A stretch of DNA of 64,000 nt from Testudinibacter aquarius (GTDB taxonomy: Bacteria; Pseudomonadota; Gammaproteobacteria; Enterobacterales; Pasteurellaceae), in contig NZ_SMCP01000004.1 of the NCBI RefSeq assembly GCF_004342725.1, forward strand, positions 186,001 through 250,000, given 5' to 3'. A model generated the notes under the pieces. It ran no database searches. It had not been told where the DNA came from and saw only the letters and a program-made list of their open reading frames with translations. Positions 42,047 through 51,484 of this stretch are shown here, one piece after another (positions within the stretch are counted from its first letter, which is position 1; each line of letters starts with the position of its first letter). The position numbers and the translations under genes were made by a program.

Positions 42047-43012
42047 CTATTGGATTGAGTCAAGAAACTCTTCCAAGACATACAACTGCTGCTTAGGATC
42101 AGCAATGGTATTGAAAGTACGTTTAAAAGCAGAATCTGGTTTGATGTTATCCAAATACCAACTTATATGTTTCCGAGCGACCCGATATCCTTTCTGCTCG
42201 CCATAAAAAGCGTGCAAATTGTGAATATGTTCGAGCGCCACTTGACACTTTTCCGCCAAACTCGGCTCGGCAATCAGCGTACCTGATTGCAGGAAAGCCT
42301 CAATTTGTCGAAACAACCACGGCTGACCGAGTGCGCCTCGCCCAATCATCACCGCATCTGCACCGGTATAGTCTAAAACATACCGTGCTTTTTCTGCGCT
42401 GGTGATATCACCGTTGGCAATCACCGGAATTGAAATTTGCTGTTTCACCTGACAAATGTTGTCATACTCCGCCTCTCCCTGATACAAGCAGCTGCGAGTT
42501 CTACCATGAACAGTCAACGCCTGAATACCGGATTGCTCCGCTATTTTGGCAATTTCAACACAATTTCGGTGTGCTTTATCCCATCCGGTTCTGATCTTCA
42601 ACGTCACCGGCACTTCGACCGCTGCCGTCACTTCACGCAGAATTTTTTCCACCAAGCCAGGATGTTGCATCAATGCCGAACCTGCCATTTTGCGGTTAAC
42701 CTTCTTAGCAGGGCAACCCATGTTGATATCAATCAACTTTGCGCCATATTCTACATTCAATGCTGCTGCTTGTGCCATTTCCAGCGGATCACTACCGGCG
42801 ATTTGCACCGCATTAATCCCGATCTCCGCATGGTGTGCCACTCGAAGTCGCGATTTTTCGGTATGCCATACGTCCCGATTCGCCGACATCATTTCAGAAT
42901 AACTCATACCAACGTGATAGCGGGCACAAAGTCGTCTAAACGGCTGATCGGTTATCCCCGCCATCGGCGCCAGCAATACGCGATTTTTTAATTGAAATTG
43001 TCCAATACGCAT
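42047..43012 (-). CDS. dusB: tRNA-dihydrouridine synthase B, 321 aa
   Basis: Flavoenzyme reducing uridine in the tRNA D-loop. Motifs: [29 protein letters not shown] with the catalytic Cys, [34 protein letters not shown], and [11 protein letters not shown]. Normal length. In Haemophilus and E. coli it lies directly downstream of prmA; here 12 kb of sulfoglycolysis genes intervene, so it must be driven from the short region just upstream. Confidence 0.96.
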   Translation of the reverse strand: MRIGQFQLKNRVLLAPMAGITDQPFRRLCARYHVGMSYSEMMSANRDVWHTEKSRLRVAHHAEIGINAVQIAGSDPLEMAQAAALNVEYGAKLIDINMGCPAKKVNRKMAGSALMQHPGLVEKILREVTAAVEVPVTLKIRTGWDKAHRNCVEIAKIAEQSGIQALTVHGRTRSCLYQGEAEYDNICQVKQQISIPVIANGDITSAEKARYVLDYTGADAVMIGRGALGQPWLFRQIEAFLQSGTLIAEPSLAEKCQVALEHIHNLHAFYGEQKGYRVARKHISWYLDNIKPDSAFKRTFNTIADPKQQLYVLEEFLDSIQ

Positions 43013-43065
43013 ATACTGTTCACCACAACAAAAAGCAGAATCAAAACAGAACCATCATCGAATAA

Positions 43066-43079
43066 GGGGGGCTATAATA
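43066..43079 (-). promoter_or_regulatory. Predicted dusB-fis promoter -10 with GC-rich discriminator
   Basis: On the minus strand TATTAT (43079-43074) is followed by AGCCCCCC. A GC-rich discriminator is typical of stringently controlled promoters such as fis in E. coli. The -35 region is weak. A dyad AAAATGC/GCATTTT (43118-43139) lies upstream and may end the incoming island transcript. Confidence 0.5.
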
Positions 43080-43174
43080 CGCACTTTTTATCAATTAGGG
43101 AAGTACATTTTTTATCCAAAATGCGTTTTTTTGCATTTTTTTGATCTGGTTAATGATTGATTACAATAAGTCAC

Positions 43175-43903
43175 TCAAAAATTTTTTATAATCAAAACGA
43201 ATCCTATAAAAATCAAGAAAGTATAGATGATTTTATGATAATTCAACTGGTATCTATTGAGTAAGTTATAAGAAAACATTCCTAAGAATGTCCCCAATAG
43301 AAATGCAGGAATAGCCTTTCCTACATGCCATAAAACATCACTTGTCAATAATTCTTTCAACCAAAACCCAGTTATAGCTCCTATCATTTGTAACATGAAG
43401 AAAAAAACTAACGTAGATTTTGTCTCATGATTTGACCATGGCAGCATTGATGTATATGCAATAACAGGTGGGCCAGGTTCACCTACACTTGCGCCTAATG
43501 CTCCTGAAAAGAAACCTACACCAAGAGAAATTGGCTTTGAAACAGACTTAAACAATGTATTTTTTGATCTAAAAGAATACAACCCTGATAAAATTAAAAT
43601 GATTCCCATGGTAATCAAAATTATATCTGTGGGCAAATGTTTTAAAAGATCCGCTCCAAGATATGAACCAGGTAAAGAACCAACAAATAAAATCAACCCT
43701 ATTTTCCAATTAACATAATGCCGCATTTTATATACTATAGGGAAAGTTACAAACCAACCAAAAATACCCGCTATTGGTATTGCCAACTTCACATCGATAA
43801 ACAGTGAAAGCAATGGAACTGAAACAAGAGCCAGTCCAAATCCGGTCAGCCCTTGCACAAAGCCTCCAAGCGCTATAATCATAGAGATAATAATAAATTC
43901 CAT
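43175..43903 (-). CDS. TauE/SafE-family permease, candidate sulfonate or sulfite exporter, 242 aa
   Basis: About eight hydrophobic segments in two half-repeats, with the family motif GFVQGLTGFGLALVSVPLL at the amino terminus and the second-half counterpart SGALGASVGEPGPPVI. Family members export sulfite, sulfoacetate, sulfolactate or related C2-C3 sulfonates. It is the last gene of the yihS-TRAP-mutarotase operon. Sulfo-EMP metabolism leaves 2,3-dihydroxypropanesulfonate (DHPS), which must be exported; E. coli is thought to use YihP, which is absent here. Export of DHPS is therefore the likely role, by inference. Confidence 0.8.
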   Translation of the reverse strand: MEFIIISMIIALGGFVQGLTGFGLALVSVPLLSLFIDVKLAIPIAGIFGWFVTFPIVYKMRHYVNWKIGLILFVGSLPGSYLGADLLKHLPTDIILITMGIILILSGLYSFRSKNTLFKSVSKPISLGVGFFSGALGASVGEPGPPVIAYTSMLPWSNHETKSTLVFFFMLQMIGAITGFWLKELLTSDVLWHVGKAIPAFLLGTFLGMFSYNLLNRYQLNYHKIIYTFLIFIGFVLIIKNF

Positions 43904-43927
43904 ATTATACCTTTCCGTTTGTATTAA

Positions 43928-45001
43928 TCAGTTTCGCTCACTAGGAATCACAGTGCTAAATTTATGAATAGTTTTTTCCTCATAAATCTGATCTGGACAT
44001 AGGCAAGTTGATGGAAAGTGCGTATGATTTGGGCTATCTGGAAAATGTTGAGTTTCAAAGCAAATTCCCATAAAAGATTCGTATTTAAGACCACTCGGCC
44101 CAATCCATATTTTATTCGATAGCTTCGAACCATTGTATATTTGAATACCTGGTTGTGTTGTAATGACTTCCATGTTACGGCCACTATTAGGATCATAAAG
44201 CACAATCCCTTTTTTAAAATTGTCATATTGAAGATCCCCTTTTAAGATAAAAGTATTATCTATGCTACAACCGTTATTCTTCTGCATATTTTCTTCAATT
44301 TTCACCATATTTCTAAAATCAAATCCGGTACTCTCTACCTTTAAGATCTCTCCTGTTGGAAGTAATTTATCATCTGTTGGAAGATAAAAATCACTATACA
44401 CTTTTAATTTATGACCAAGAATATTTCCATTTCCAAGTCCTGATAAATTATAGTAACTATGGTTTGTTAAATTTAAAATAGTTGTACTATCTGTTGTTGC
44501 TCGAAAATAAAAGTGTACTTGATTACTTTCATCTAATCCTATCGTGTGAATCACATCTAAATTACCAGGATAACCCGATTCTCCATCAACTGACAGCCTA
44601 TGAAAATGAATCATTATAGATTCAAAATTTTTTTCAATATCATACTTCCAAATATATTTATCAAATCCCCTAATACCACCATGAATATGATTACCTGTAA
44701 TTGCTTCATTTTGTTCTAGCTTGTAATCTTTCCCCTTTAATTTAAATTCACCATTTCTTATGCGATTTGCAAAGCGACCAACCACGGCGCCAAAAAATGG
44801 ATGACCTTCATAATATTTATCAAATGAATCATAACTTAAAACGACATTATCAATATTTCCATTCAGATCCTTTACTCTAATTGCAGTAAGAATACATCCA
44901 TAATTAGTAACACTAATACTCATCCCGTCATTATTAATTAATGTGATTAAATCAACCGTTTTCCCATTTAATACACCAAAATTATTAACCAAGGCTTCCA
45001 T
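43928..45001 (-). CDS. Aldose 1-epimerase (mutarotase), probable sulfoquinovose mutarotase, 357 aa
   Basis: Interconverts alpha and beta anomers. GalM-type residues are clear: VVGRFANRIRNGEF, HIHGGIRGFDK, LNLTNHSYYNLSG with catalytic His, TTQPGIQIYNG, and the catalytic-Glu region CFETQHFPDSPN. In E. coli the sulfoglycolysis cluster has its own mutarotase, YihR; this protein lies in the equivalent operon and probably speeds conversion of the alpha-SQ released by YihQ. By sequence it looks closer to classical GalM than to YihR, so it may be an independent recruitment. Confidence 0.85.
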   Translation of the reverse strand: MEALVNNFGVLNGKTVDLITLINNDGMSISVTNYGCILTAIRVKDLNGNIDNVVLSYDSFDKYYEGHPFFGAVVGRFANRIRNGEFKLKGKDYKLEQNEAITGNHIHGGIRGFDKYIWKYDIEKNFESIMIHFHRLSVDGESGYPGNLDVIHTIGLDESNQVHFYFRATTDSTTILNLTNHSYYNLSGLGNGNILGHKLKVYSDFYLPTDDKLLPTGEILKVESTGFDFRNMVKIEENMQKNNGCSIDNTFILKGDLQYDNFKKGIVLYDPNSGRNMEVITTQPGIQIYNGSKLSNKIWIGPSGLKYESFMGICFETQHFPDSPNHTHFPSTCLCPDQIYEEKTIHKFSTVIPSERN

Positions 45002-45083
45002 ACAATCTCCCTCAAAATAAATAAAATTGGGAATGGCTGTATATTATAAATTACGCCGTCCCCAACTTGATTAGTATATTATT

Positions 45084-46136
45084 TTATTGCAAAGCAGATT
45101 TATCGTCTTCAGCAATTCTGATTTCACAAGCCTTAACTACATTTTCAAACCGTTCTAACCACTTCTTACTTTCTTCATTACTTTCTTTAATATAATTATC
45201 TGTCACAGATGCAGACATTGTTTTGAATGCTTCTTTTTCTTTATCGGTTGGATTATAGATTTTCCCGCCAGTCTTTTTAAACTCCTCATAAGCATCATAC
45301 TCTTTCCATTTTGGATAGGCTCTTAAATATTGATTTTGTGCAGAAACTGCATCAACAATGACTTTTTTCAGATTATCCGGCATTGAATTAAACTTATCAT
45401 TATTCATAATCCACGCCCCGCCCATATACGCATGACCATCTAAAATAATATATTTTAAACTTTCATGAAATTTCATTTGAACAATATCTACAATGCCATT
45501 TTTAGTTCCATCAACCATTCCTGTAGATAATGCCGTATAAACTTCAGGCCATGCAATTGGAGTTGGGGATCCTCCTAACGCGGTTACTAACTTTTGTTGA
45601 ATCGCTGCGGGCACGGTTCTTAATTTCAATCCTTTTACATCTTCCGGACTATGAACTTCTTTCTTAGTAGTCGCAATATTTCGCCATCCTCCAGAGTTTG
45701 AAATCATCATTAATCTTAGGCCATTAGTTTGTTTTAAAACATTTTCTCTAACATCACGCATAAAATCTTTATCATCATATACGCATTCAGCAACCCTATC
45801 ATTCGGTAACAAATACGGCAGATCAAAACCTTCCATAGGTTTCCAATAATAAGCTAGTTCTGGAACAGTGGTTTGGAAATAATCAAACATTCCTGATTGC
45901 ACTCCGGCAAGACATTCTTTTGCATTGCCACATAATTGGCCACTTGGATAAATATCCACCGTAATTTCACCATTAGAGTGAGATTCTGCTATATTTTTAA
46001 ATACTAGTAGTGACTGATAGTTATAACTATCAGGATTAGTTACAATTGGTACTGTAATTTTATAATTCGCTGCTTGAGCTATGACTGATACAGATAACAT
46101 TAATAGAGAATTTGCTACAATTTTTTTCAATTTCAT
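45084..46136 (-). CDS. TRAP transporter substrate-binding protein (DctP family), 350 aa
   Basis: Periplasmic receptor that hands substrate to the DctQM permease. Signal peptide cut after VIAQA (residue 22). The DctP fold is shown by VPELAYYWKPMEGFDLPYLL, ISNSGGWRNIA, and GLKLRTVP with the conserved arginine that binds acidic groups, then ALGGSPTPIAWPEVYTAL and ALSTGMVDGTKNG. Two Cys (QLCGNAKEC) could form a disulfide. TRAP systems usually carry carboxylates or sulfonates. Given the neighbours, the substrate is probably sulfoquinovose or a sulfoquinovosyl glycoside. Confidence 0.9.
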   Translation of the reverse strand: MKLKKIVANSLLMLSVSVIAQAANYKITVPIVTNPDSYNYQSLLVFKNIAESHSNGEITVDIYPSGQLCGNAKECLAGVQSGMFDYFQTTVPELAYYWKPMEGFDLPYLLPNDRVAECVYDDKDFMRDVRENVLKQTNGLRLMMISNSGGWRNIATTKKEVHSPEDVKGLKLRTVPAAIQQKLVTALGGSPTPIAWPEVYTALSTGMVDGTKNGIVDIVQMKFHESLKYIILDGHAYMGGAWIMNNDKFNSMPDNLKKVIVDAVSAQNQYLRAYPKWKEYDAYEEFKKTGGKIYNPTDKEKEAFKTMSASVTDNYIKESNEESKKWLERFENVVKACEIRIAEDDKSALQ

Positions 46137-46171
46137 GAGAAACTCCTTTGTATAAAGTTTAGATTAAAACA

Positions 46172-47461
46172 CTACATTAACCCTAATAGTTTAGGTAAGC
46201 CAATCACTAATGCAGGGAAAAATGAAATAAGAAATATAATAAAGAACTCTACAAATAAGAAAGGTAATATTGCTTTTGAAATTTTTTGCAAGGGAACACC
46301 TGATACTCCAGAAGCCACAAATAGAACTAATCCCATAGGCGGAGTGGCAAGTCCAATTGATAAATTAGAAACCATTACCACACCGAAATGGACAGGATCA
46401 ATACCGACATTAGTCATAATTGGGGCTAAGATTGGGGCAAAAATTAATATAGCCGGGCCAGCATCAAGAAACATTCCAACAATAAATAAGAAAATATTAA
46501 TGATAAAGATAAGCATGTATTTATTGTCAGTTATTGAATATAAAAAAGAAGTTATTTCTTTAGCGACACCAGATAGGCTCACTGCAGAAGCGAAGCCACT
46601 TGCAGCAGCAACTATAATAAGTATTGCAGCCGCATTAACTCCCACTCTTGCAACCATTGGAAAAACTTCCTTAAGTTTTAGGTTTTTCATTATCCATACA
46701 GAGAGGATTAGTGCATAGAATACGGCTACTGCTGCAGCTTCTGTCGGTGTAAAAATCCCGCCATAAATTCCTCCTAATATAATAATTGGAGTAAATAATG
46801 GTAAGATTGCCAATTTTAAGCCAGCTACACGTTCTGTTCTCGTTGCTCGCTCAAATTGCTCAACTTCGGGATATTTCTTCATTTGAAGCCGGTTTACAAG
46901 CATTAAACCTATACATAGGATAATTCCAGGAACAACACCTCCCATAAACATAGCTGCGACAGAAGTATTCATTACAAATGCATATATTAACATTATCCCA
47001 CTTGGCGGAATAATTGTTCCTAAAACGGTAGCAGCTGCTGTCAGAGCTGCCGCATAAGTACGATCATATTTATAGCGGACCATCTCCGGTATTAGCATAT
47101 TACCAATAGCTGATGTAGCGGCGACCGCAGATCCTGTTAATGCTCCAAAAAGTGTTGAGGCCAAAATAACGACATGCCCTAAACCACCACGCATATGTCG
47201 CACCATTGTTTGGGAAAATGTGATAATTCGAGTCGTTATTCCTCCACTCACCATAAACTCACCGGCGAGCATAAAAAATGGCAAAGCTAATAATAAGAAG
47301 CTATCTAATCCTGAATAAAGTCTCTGATAAAGCATATTGATAAATAGAACTTTATCATCCTGAAATAGGGCTATTGCAGGAGATAATCCTAATGCAAATA
47401 AAACAGGTACTCCAACCAATAGAAGAATAAGAAAATAAACAACAAAAATTGGCGAAACCAT
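46172..47461 (-). CDS. TRAP transporter large permease (DctM family), 429 aa
   Basis: Sodium-driven membrane domain with about 12 helices. Family hallmarks: LALPFFMLAGEFMVSGGI near residues 55-75, LTGSAVAATSAIGNMLIPEM, GTIIPPSGIMLIYAF, and the C-terminal NLSIGLATPPMGLVLFVASG. Starts 3 bp after dctQ ends. Full length, no damage seen. It replaces the MFS-type importer YihO of the E. coli pathway in this cluster. Confidence 0.93.
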   Translation of the reverse strand: MVSPIFVVYFLILLLVGVPVLFALGLSPAIALFQDDKVLFINMLYQRLYSGLDSFLLLALPFFMLAGEFMVSGGITTRIITFSQTMVRHMRGGLGHVVILASTLFGALTGSAVAATSAIGNMLIPEMVRYKYDRTYAAALTAAATVLGTIIPPSGIMLIYAFVMNTSVAAMFMGGVVPGIILCIGLMLVNRLQMKKYPEVEQFERATRTERVAGLKLAILPLFTPIIILGGIYGGIFTPTEAAAVAVFYALILSVWIMKNLKLKEVFPMVARVGVNAAAILIIVAAASGFASAVSLSGVAKEITSFLYSITDNKYMLIFIINIFLFIVGMFLDAGPAILIFAPILAPIMTNVGIDPVHFGVVMVSNLSIGLATPPMGLVLFVASGVSGVPLQKISKAILPFLFVEFFIIFLISFFPALVIGLPKLLGLM

Positions 47462-47464
47462 ATA

Positions 47465-47992
47465 TTACACTCCCTTGTTCTCATCAATTTTTTCGAAACT
47501 GATAAAGTTATTAAGCTCACTAATAATTTTTTGAAAAACAGATAATAGCGTTATTGAAAATAGCACTGGCGGCATAATATAAATATAATACATTTTAAAA
47601 GGTAAGCTATTTGCCATCACATTCCCTCTTAAAAAGAAATTCCATCCGAAGTAGATCCAAATTAATATTGTCACTAATGCAAAAATATGTATCAACATCA
47701 TTAAAACATGAAAAAATCTATTTCCTTGTGCTTTTTCCAGCAGAAATGTCATCGCAATATTTTTATCCTTTAGATAAATAAAAGGCATACATAAGTACGT
47801 CATGTATATCATCAAATAACATGATAATTCATCACTCCAGCTAATAGGATCGTTGAAGATATATCTAGAAACCACTTGAATAAGTACGATTATTGTCATA
47901 ATTATTAGCAATAATCCACCTAACTGCTTGCCAATTTTTCCTATTGGCTCATTAATTTTTGATAGAAAAAATTCGATATTTTTTAAAATCAT
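47465..47992 (-). CDS. TRAP transporter small permease (DctQ family), 175 aa
   Basis: Four-helix membrane partner of DctM. Typical features are LLIIMTIIVLIQVVSRYIFN, the DPISWSDELSCYLMIYMTYL motif around the second helix, and YLKDKNIAMTFLLEKAQG. It follows yihS by 43 bp and couples to dctM, giving the order yihS-dctQ-dctM-dctP. Confidence 0.9.
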   Translation of the reverse strand: MILKNIEFFLSKINEPIGKIGKQLGGLLLIIMTIIVLIQVVSRYIFNDPISWSDELSCYLMIYMTYLCMPFIYLKDKNIAMTFLLEKAQGNRFFHVLMMLIHIFALVTILIWIYFGWNFFLRGNVMANSLPFKMYYIYIMPPVLFSITLLSVFQKIISELNNFISFEKIDENKGV

Positions 47993-48035
47993 TATGAATC
48001 CCTCTACATTTGAATGATAAAATTAAACGAATATA

Positions 48036-49277
48036 TTATTTTATATAACAATCAAGTAATCCCTGCGCCAAAGCTGGTGCTAAGCCTGGAGTCAATGGTA
48101 ATCTTGGAATAATTAAACAATGCATTAAATGATAAATATCCTGTTTACCATCCCATACTTTGCTGGATACTTTATTATTTGCATCTAACTCTTGCCACCA
48201 AGAACATCCTTCATAATCCATCAAATATGTCCGGCAATAATCCCAAAAGCGTTGGTAGTATTCTTCATATTGGCTATCATTAGTGACCGTATATAGTGCA
48301 TAGGCAGTACCTAGTGCTTCAACAATAACCCAACGAATTCTCTCTCTAACAACCGGTTTGCCATCCCAATCAACCGAATAAACAAAGCCAGGCTCACCAT
48401 CTACAAACCAAGCATCTCTAATCCCCGCTGCAAATAAATTTTTTGCATCTTCAAGCAACCATTCTGGTGTTTCTGCTCCAATAGAAATTAATGTAGCACG
48501 GAGGTGTAGCATTAAACGCCCCCACTCAATCCAATGTCCAGGTGTACCACCATAAGCTCGGAAATGACTTGCCGGTTGTTCTTTGTTGTAATCAACTATC
48601 GGTTGCCAACTTGGATCAAAATGTTCATTGACGCGATAGTTATTATTTTTGGCAAAATGGTGAATAATCACTGATGTAATACGGAGAGCTCTATCTAACC
48701 ATTTCTTATCTTTAGTGACATCATATACAATCAGAAATGCTTCCACGGCATGCATATTTGCATTACCACCTCGATATTCTTCTGTCTTGGTAAATTGCTC
48801 ATCCCATGATTCAAGACACATTTGCTCTTCTTCATTCCAAAAATATTTCTCTATAATTCCGATCGCATCATTTAACAAATCTTTTGCTCTAGGATGCCCC
48901 GTCATTACCGCACTTGCTGCTCCCAATAATACAAAACAGTGTTGATATCCTTGTTTAGAGGGATCTATTACTCCTGAATCATTAACTATCGCATACCATC
49001 CTCCATGGGCTTTATCCTTCAAAGGCCCCTCTAAAGCACGGATCCCGTGCTCAACAAGATCATAAGCTCCAGGTCGACCCATTAATGCGGATAAAGAATA
49101 AACATGCAACATTCTCGCAGTAATCCACAACTGTGTTCCCATTTCTTCTCGAATGTTTCCACTATTTCCTAGCCAACCAAATCCTGTCGGCACAACCGCT
49201 CTTCTTCCAAATTCAAAAATTCGATCTACTTCTGTTTCTAACCAAGAGTTATGCGTTTTGGTGTTGATCCATTTCAT
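48036..49277 (-). CDS. yihS: Sulfoquinovose isomerase YihS (AGE family), 413 aa
   Basis: Converts sulfoquinovose to sulfofructose, the first committed step of sulfo-EMP. The (alpha/alpha)6 barrel protein has exactly the E. coli length and the same runs, such as [69 protein letters not shown] and [20 protein letters not shown], which contain the active-site His residues. Start at 49277 ([14 protein letters not shown]) as in E. coli; a longer frame upstream is rejected. It heads the minus-strand transport operon, behind a CRP-like site and a putative YihW operator. Confidence 0.95.
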   Translation of the reverse strand: MKWINTKTHNSWLETEVDRIFEFGRRAVVPTGFGWLGNSGNIREEMGTQLWITARMLHVYSLSALMGRPGAYDLVEHGIRALEGPLKDKAHGGWYAIVNDSGVIDPSKQGYQHCFVLLGAASAVMTGHPRAKDLLNDAIGIIEKYFWNEEEQMCLESWDEQFTKTEEYRGGNANMHAVEAFLIVYDVTKDKKWLDRALRITSVIIHHFAKNNNYRVNEHFDPSWQPIVDYNKEQPASHFRAYGGTPGHWIEWGRLMLHLRATLISIGAETPEWLLEDAKNLFAAGIRDAWFVDGEPGFVYSVDWDGKPVVRERIRWVIVEALGTAYALYTVTNDSQYEEYYQRFWDYCRTYLMDYEGCSWWQELDANNKVSSKVWDGKQDIYHLMHCLIIPRLPLTPGLAPALAQGLLDCYIK

Positions 49278-49342
49278 ACAATATTTTCCTTTGTTAAGAT
49301 AAAATCTATGATTAGCGACTATATACGAATAAATAATGACAA

Positions 49343-49354
49343 AAACGAAAATAA
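49343..49354 (+). promoter_or_regulatory. Putative YihW operator upstream of yihS
   Basis: AAACGAAAATAA occurs here and, identically and on the same strand, at 51453-51464 before yihU. CGAAA/TTTCG-rich sites are typical of DeoR-family regulators. It lies 66 bp before the yihS start codon. Confidence 0.4.
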
Positions 49355-49377
49355 AAACAACACAAAAAAACAAGTTT

Positions 49378-49393
49378 TGTGAGGAATATCAAG
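49378..49393 (+). promoter_or_regulatory. CRP-like site upstream of yihS
   Basis: TGTGA-GGAATA-TCAAG has a perfect left half and a 3/5 right half against TGTGA-N6-TCACA. It lies about 105 bp before the yihS start codon. Confidence 0.4.
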
Positions 49394-49424
49394 TTTTTTG
49401 TGTCTAAATATTAACAAAGGATGA

Positions 49425-49577
49425 TACTTCACCTTTAAAGGAGAATATCTTATTGATATAAAACATTTTTATGAAAAATCAGAGGATATTATTACAATAG
49501 AAGATAGTAATTTTTTATTGCAAAAAATTATTGATAGATCCGGATTAGTCTCTACACAAGATATGAAACAAGATTAA
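49425..49577 (+). pseudogene. Possible 50-codon remnant between yihS and yihW
   Basis: An open frame without start codon or ribosome binding site reads YLIDIKHFYEKSEDIITIED, then NFLLQKIIDRSGL and a short tail to a stop at 49577; a stop precedes it at 49422. The sequence is protein-like but I do not recognise it. It may be the 3' end of a gene lost when the two operons were juxtaposed. Confidence 0.25.
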
Positions 49578-49610
49578 GATTAAGCGTAAGATAGCTGAGA
49601 TAAAATCAAT

Positions 49611-50390
49611 TTATTTATTAGTTAAAAATACCTCGACCTTATTCATTTTTAAGAGATCCATAATGTACGCAGGTGGTTTTTTATCCGTAAAAAGTAAATC
49701 GACTTGATTCAAGTGCCCAACTTCAACAGCTGCGGAAGTATGAAATTTAGAGTGATCCAAAGCTAAAATCAGCTTTTTAGAATTCTCCAACATTGATTTC
49801 ACAACAGCAACTTCGTTGATATCAAAATCTAAAAGAGTTCCATCTTCAGCTACAGCACCTAAGCTGGTAATCAAGTAATCGGCTCGAAAACTATTAATTG
49901 AAGAAACAACATTAGGACCAATTATTCCACTATTATGTGCCCGCAAAATTCCTCCAACCGTGATAACTTCAAAGTTTTCATTTTGGTATAATACATTTGC
50001 CACTCGTAAGCTATTTGTAATAATTCTCAGATTTTTTCTTACTTCCAGCGCTTTTGCTATACATTCAACTGTTGTACCGATAGTGATAAATAGAGTAGAA
50101 CCATCAGGAATGTACTCCGCGATCTTGTTTGCAATAGACTTTTTTTCTTCTATGTGTGAGGTTTCTCGTATAGAAAAATCGGTATTATCTATACTCGAGA
50201 CTCGTCCCGCCCCGCCATGATGCCGAGAGATCAATTTCATCTGACTTAACACTCTAATATCTCTACGGATAGTTTGAGTCGTAACATCTAGAATATTAGC
50301 TAACTCTTCATTACTAATATAACCATTATCCATCACCAAAGAAATTAGCTTATCATGTCTTGGATTTCCAGTTATTGCAGTATGGTTCAA
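49611..50390 (-). CDS. yihW: DeoR-family regulator YihW (CsqR), 259 aa, TTG start
   Basis: Transcriptional regulator of sulfoglycolysis; the E. coli orthologue represses the yih genes and responds to SQ. The amino-terminal helix-turn-helix contains ISNEELANILDVTTQTIRRD, preceded by TGNPRHD as in E. coli YihW; the effector domain has IPDGSTLFITIGTTVE, IITNSLRVANVL, and GGILRAHNSGIIGP. The start codon is TTG at 50390, with AAGGA at ideal spacing; no ATG exists before the conserved segment. It lies 46 bp downstream of yihV and is probably cotranscribed. Confidence 0.92.
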   Translation of the reverse strand: MNHTAITGNPRHDKLISLVMDNGYISNEELANILDVTTQTIRRDIRVLSQMKLISRHHGGAGRVSSIDNTDFSIRETSHIEEKKSIANKIAEYIPDGSTLFITIGTTVECIAKALEVRKNLRIITNSLRVANVLYQNENFEVITVGGILRAHNSGIIGPNVVSSINSFRADYLITSLGAVAEDGTLLDFDINEVAVVKSMLENSKKLILALDHSKFHTSAAVEVGHLNQVDLLFTDKKPPAYIMDLLKMNKVEVFLTNK

Positions 50391-50436
50391 AATATTTCCT
50401 TAGTTTATAGCATTTAAATCATACTTTAATTATAGC

Positions 50437-51339
50437 CTATCTATTCATACACAGCATAAATTTTTCAACTTGCTGCAAATCAGGAATACCATCACGCCCT
50501 CCTTCAGCAGTACATTTTAATGCAGCTACCGCATTGGCAAATATAATTGCTTTATCTATAGAATAATTATTAGCAATTGCAAAAGCAAACGCACCATGAA
50601 ATACATCCCCAGCTCCCGTCGTATCGACGACTTCTACCTTGAACCCTTTAAAGCTAGTTTGTGAATTGTCTTTAATCCAATCACACCCCTCACTACCTTT
50701 CGTCACATATACTGTACCTGCACAAATTTTCTTTGCCATTGTCAAAGCACGGTTCATATCTTTCTCATTTGTCATTTTTTCTAGACCAGATGCAGAGAAT
50801 ACTGCATGCTCTGCTAATTTGACTAAAGATACTATACTCTGCGGAGTTATATCGGCATCAAGCACTGTCGGTATTCCTAAGTTTTTCACTTTTCGCAAGC
50901 AATACTCTGCACCTTCATGCCATCTGACATCACATAGAACCAAATCATATTGAGTAAAATCAATCTCTTCCAACCAATCCGTACAATTTAAAAGATCTGG
51001 ACTTGGGTAATTAACAATCACTCTTTCGCCATTATTATCAACAAAAATAGCCGATTGAGATGATTTGGCAGCTTCATACACTTTAATTTTACTGGTATCG
51101 ACCTGATAGCTATTTAATTCTGAAATAATTGCACTACCTATGTTGTCATCTCCTAAGCGACCAATAAAATCTACTTTGGCACCTAGTTTTGCTATCGTAA
51201 CTGCAGCTGTGGCAGCAGGCCCTCCGCCGACCTCTTTGTAACTATGCGCAACAAATTTTCCCCCTCCTATAGCAGGCAATTTATCTAAATAATAAATTCT
51301 ATCCTGTACCGCTATACCGACGCATGCCAATTTTATCAT
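50437..51339 (-). CDS. yihV: 6-deoxy-6-sulfofructose kinase YihV (PfkB family), 300 aa
   Basis: Phosphorylates sulfofructose at C1 with ATP. Features are the sugar-binding YKEVGGGPAATAAVTIAKLG, FIGRLGDDNIG, and the PfkB C-terminal signature VVDTTGAGDVFHGAFAFAIA with the catalytic Asp. Length is that of E. coli YihV (298). The start at 51339 has GAGGGA upstream; a longer upstream frame runs into the divergent promoter region. It forms a two-gene unit with yihW. Confidence 0.93.
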   Translation of the reverse strand: MIKLACVGIAVQDRIYYLDKLPAIGGGKFVAHSYKEVGGGPAATAAVTIAKLGAKVDFIGRLGDDNIGSAIISELNSYQVDTSKIKVYEAAKSSQSAIFVDNNGERVIVNYPSPDLLNCTDWLEEIDFTQYDLVLCDVRWHEGAEYCLRKVKNLGIPTVLDADITPQSIVSLVKLAEHAVFSASGLEKMTNEKDMNRALTMAKKICAGTVYVTKGSEGCDWIKDNSQTSFKGFKVEVVDTTGAGDVFHGAFAFAIANNYSIDKAIIFANAVAALKCTAEGGRDGIPDLQQVEKFMLCMNR

Positions 51340-51405
51340 TATTTTTTCCCTCACAGGTTTATACCAAATTTTAGTCAAATTGTACTGAATTATAATTTTA
51401 AAAAA

Positions 51406-51421
51406 AGTGATCTCGGTCACT
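51406..51421 (+). promoter_or_regulatory. CRP-like site in the yihV-yihU divergent promoter
   Basis: AGTGA-TCTCGG-TCACT is a perfect dyad with exact GTGA-N6-TCAC core of the CRP consensus. A -10-like TATGAT lies at 51444-51449, which places the CRP centre about 42 bp before the expected yihU transcription start, the class II activation geometry. Confidence 0.65.
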
Positions 51422-51452
51422 TTACTTAACTAAAAATTACAAATATGATAAC

Positions 51453-51464
51453 AAACGAAAATAA
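51453..51464 (+). promoter_or_regulatory. Putative YihW operator at the yihU start site
   Basis: AAACGAAAATAA, identical to 49343-49354, is followed by TCGAAC, giving two CGAA units 9 bp apart. It overlaps the predicted yihU transcription start, where a bound repressor would block initiation. Confidence 0.45.
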
Positions 51465-51484
51465 TCGAACACAAAGGAGTTAAA

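Noticed and set aside
48036-49277. N-acylglucosamine 2-epimerase of a sialic-acid cluster (the TRAP genes could suggest SiaPQM)
   Set aside because: The protein matches YihS in length and sequence runs, all neighbours are sulfoglycolysis genes, and no neuraminate lyase or NagA/NagB is present.
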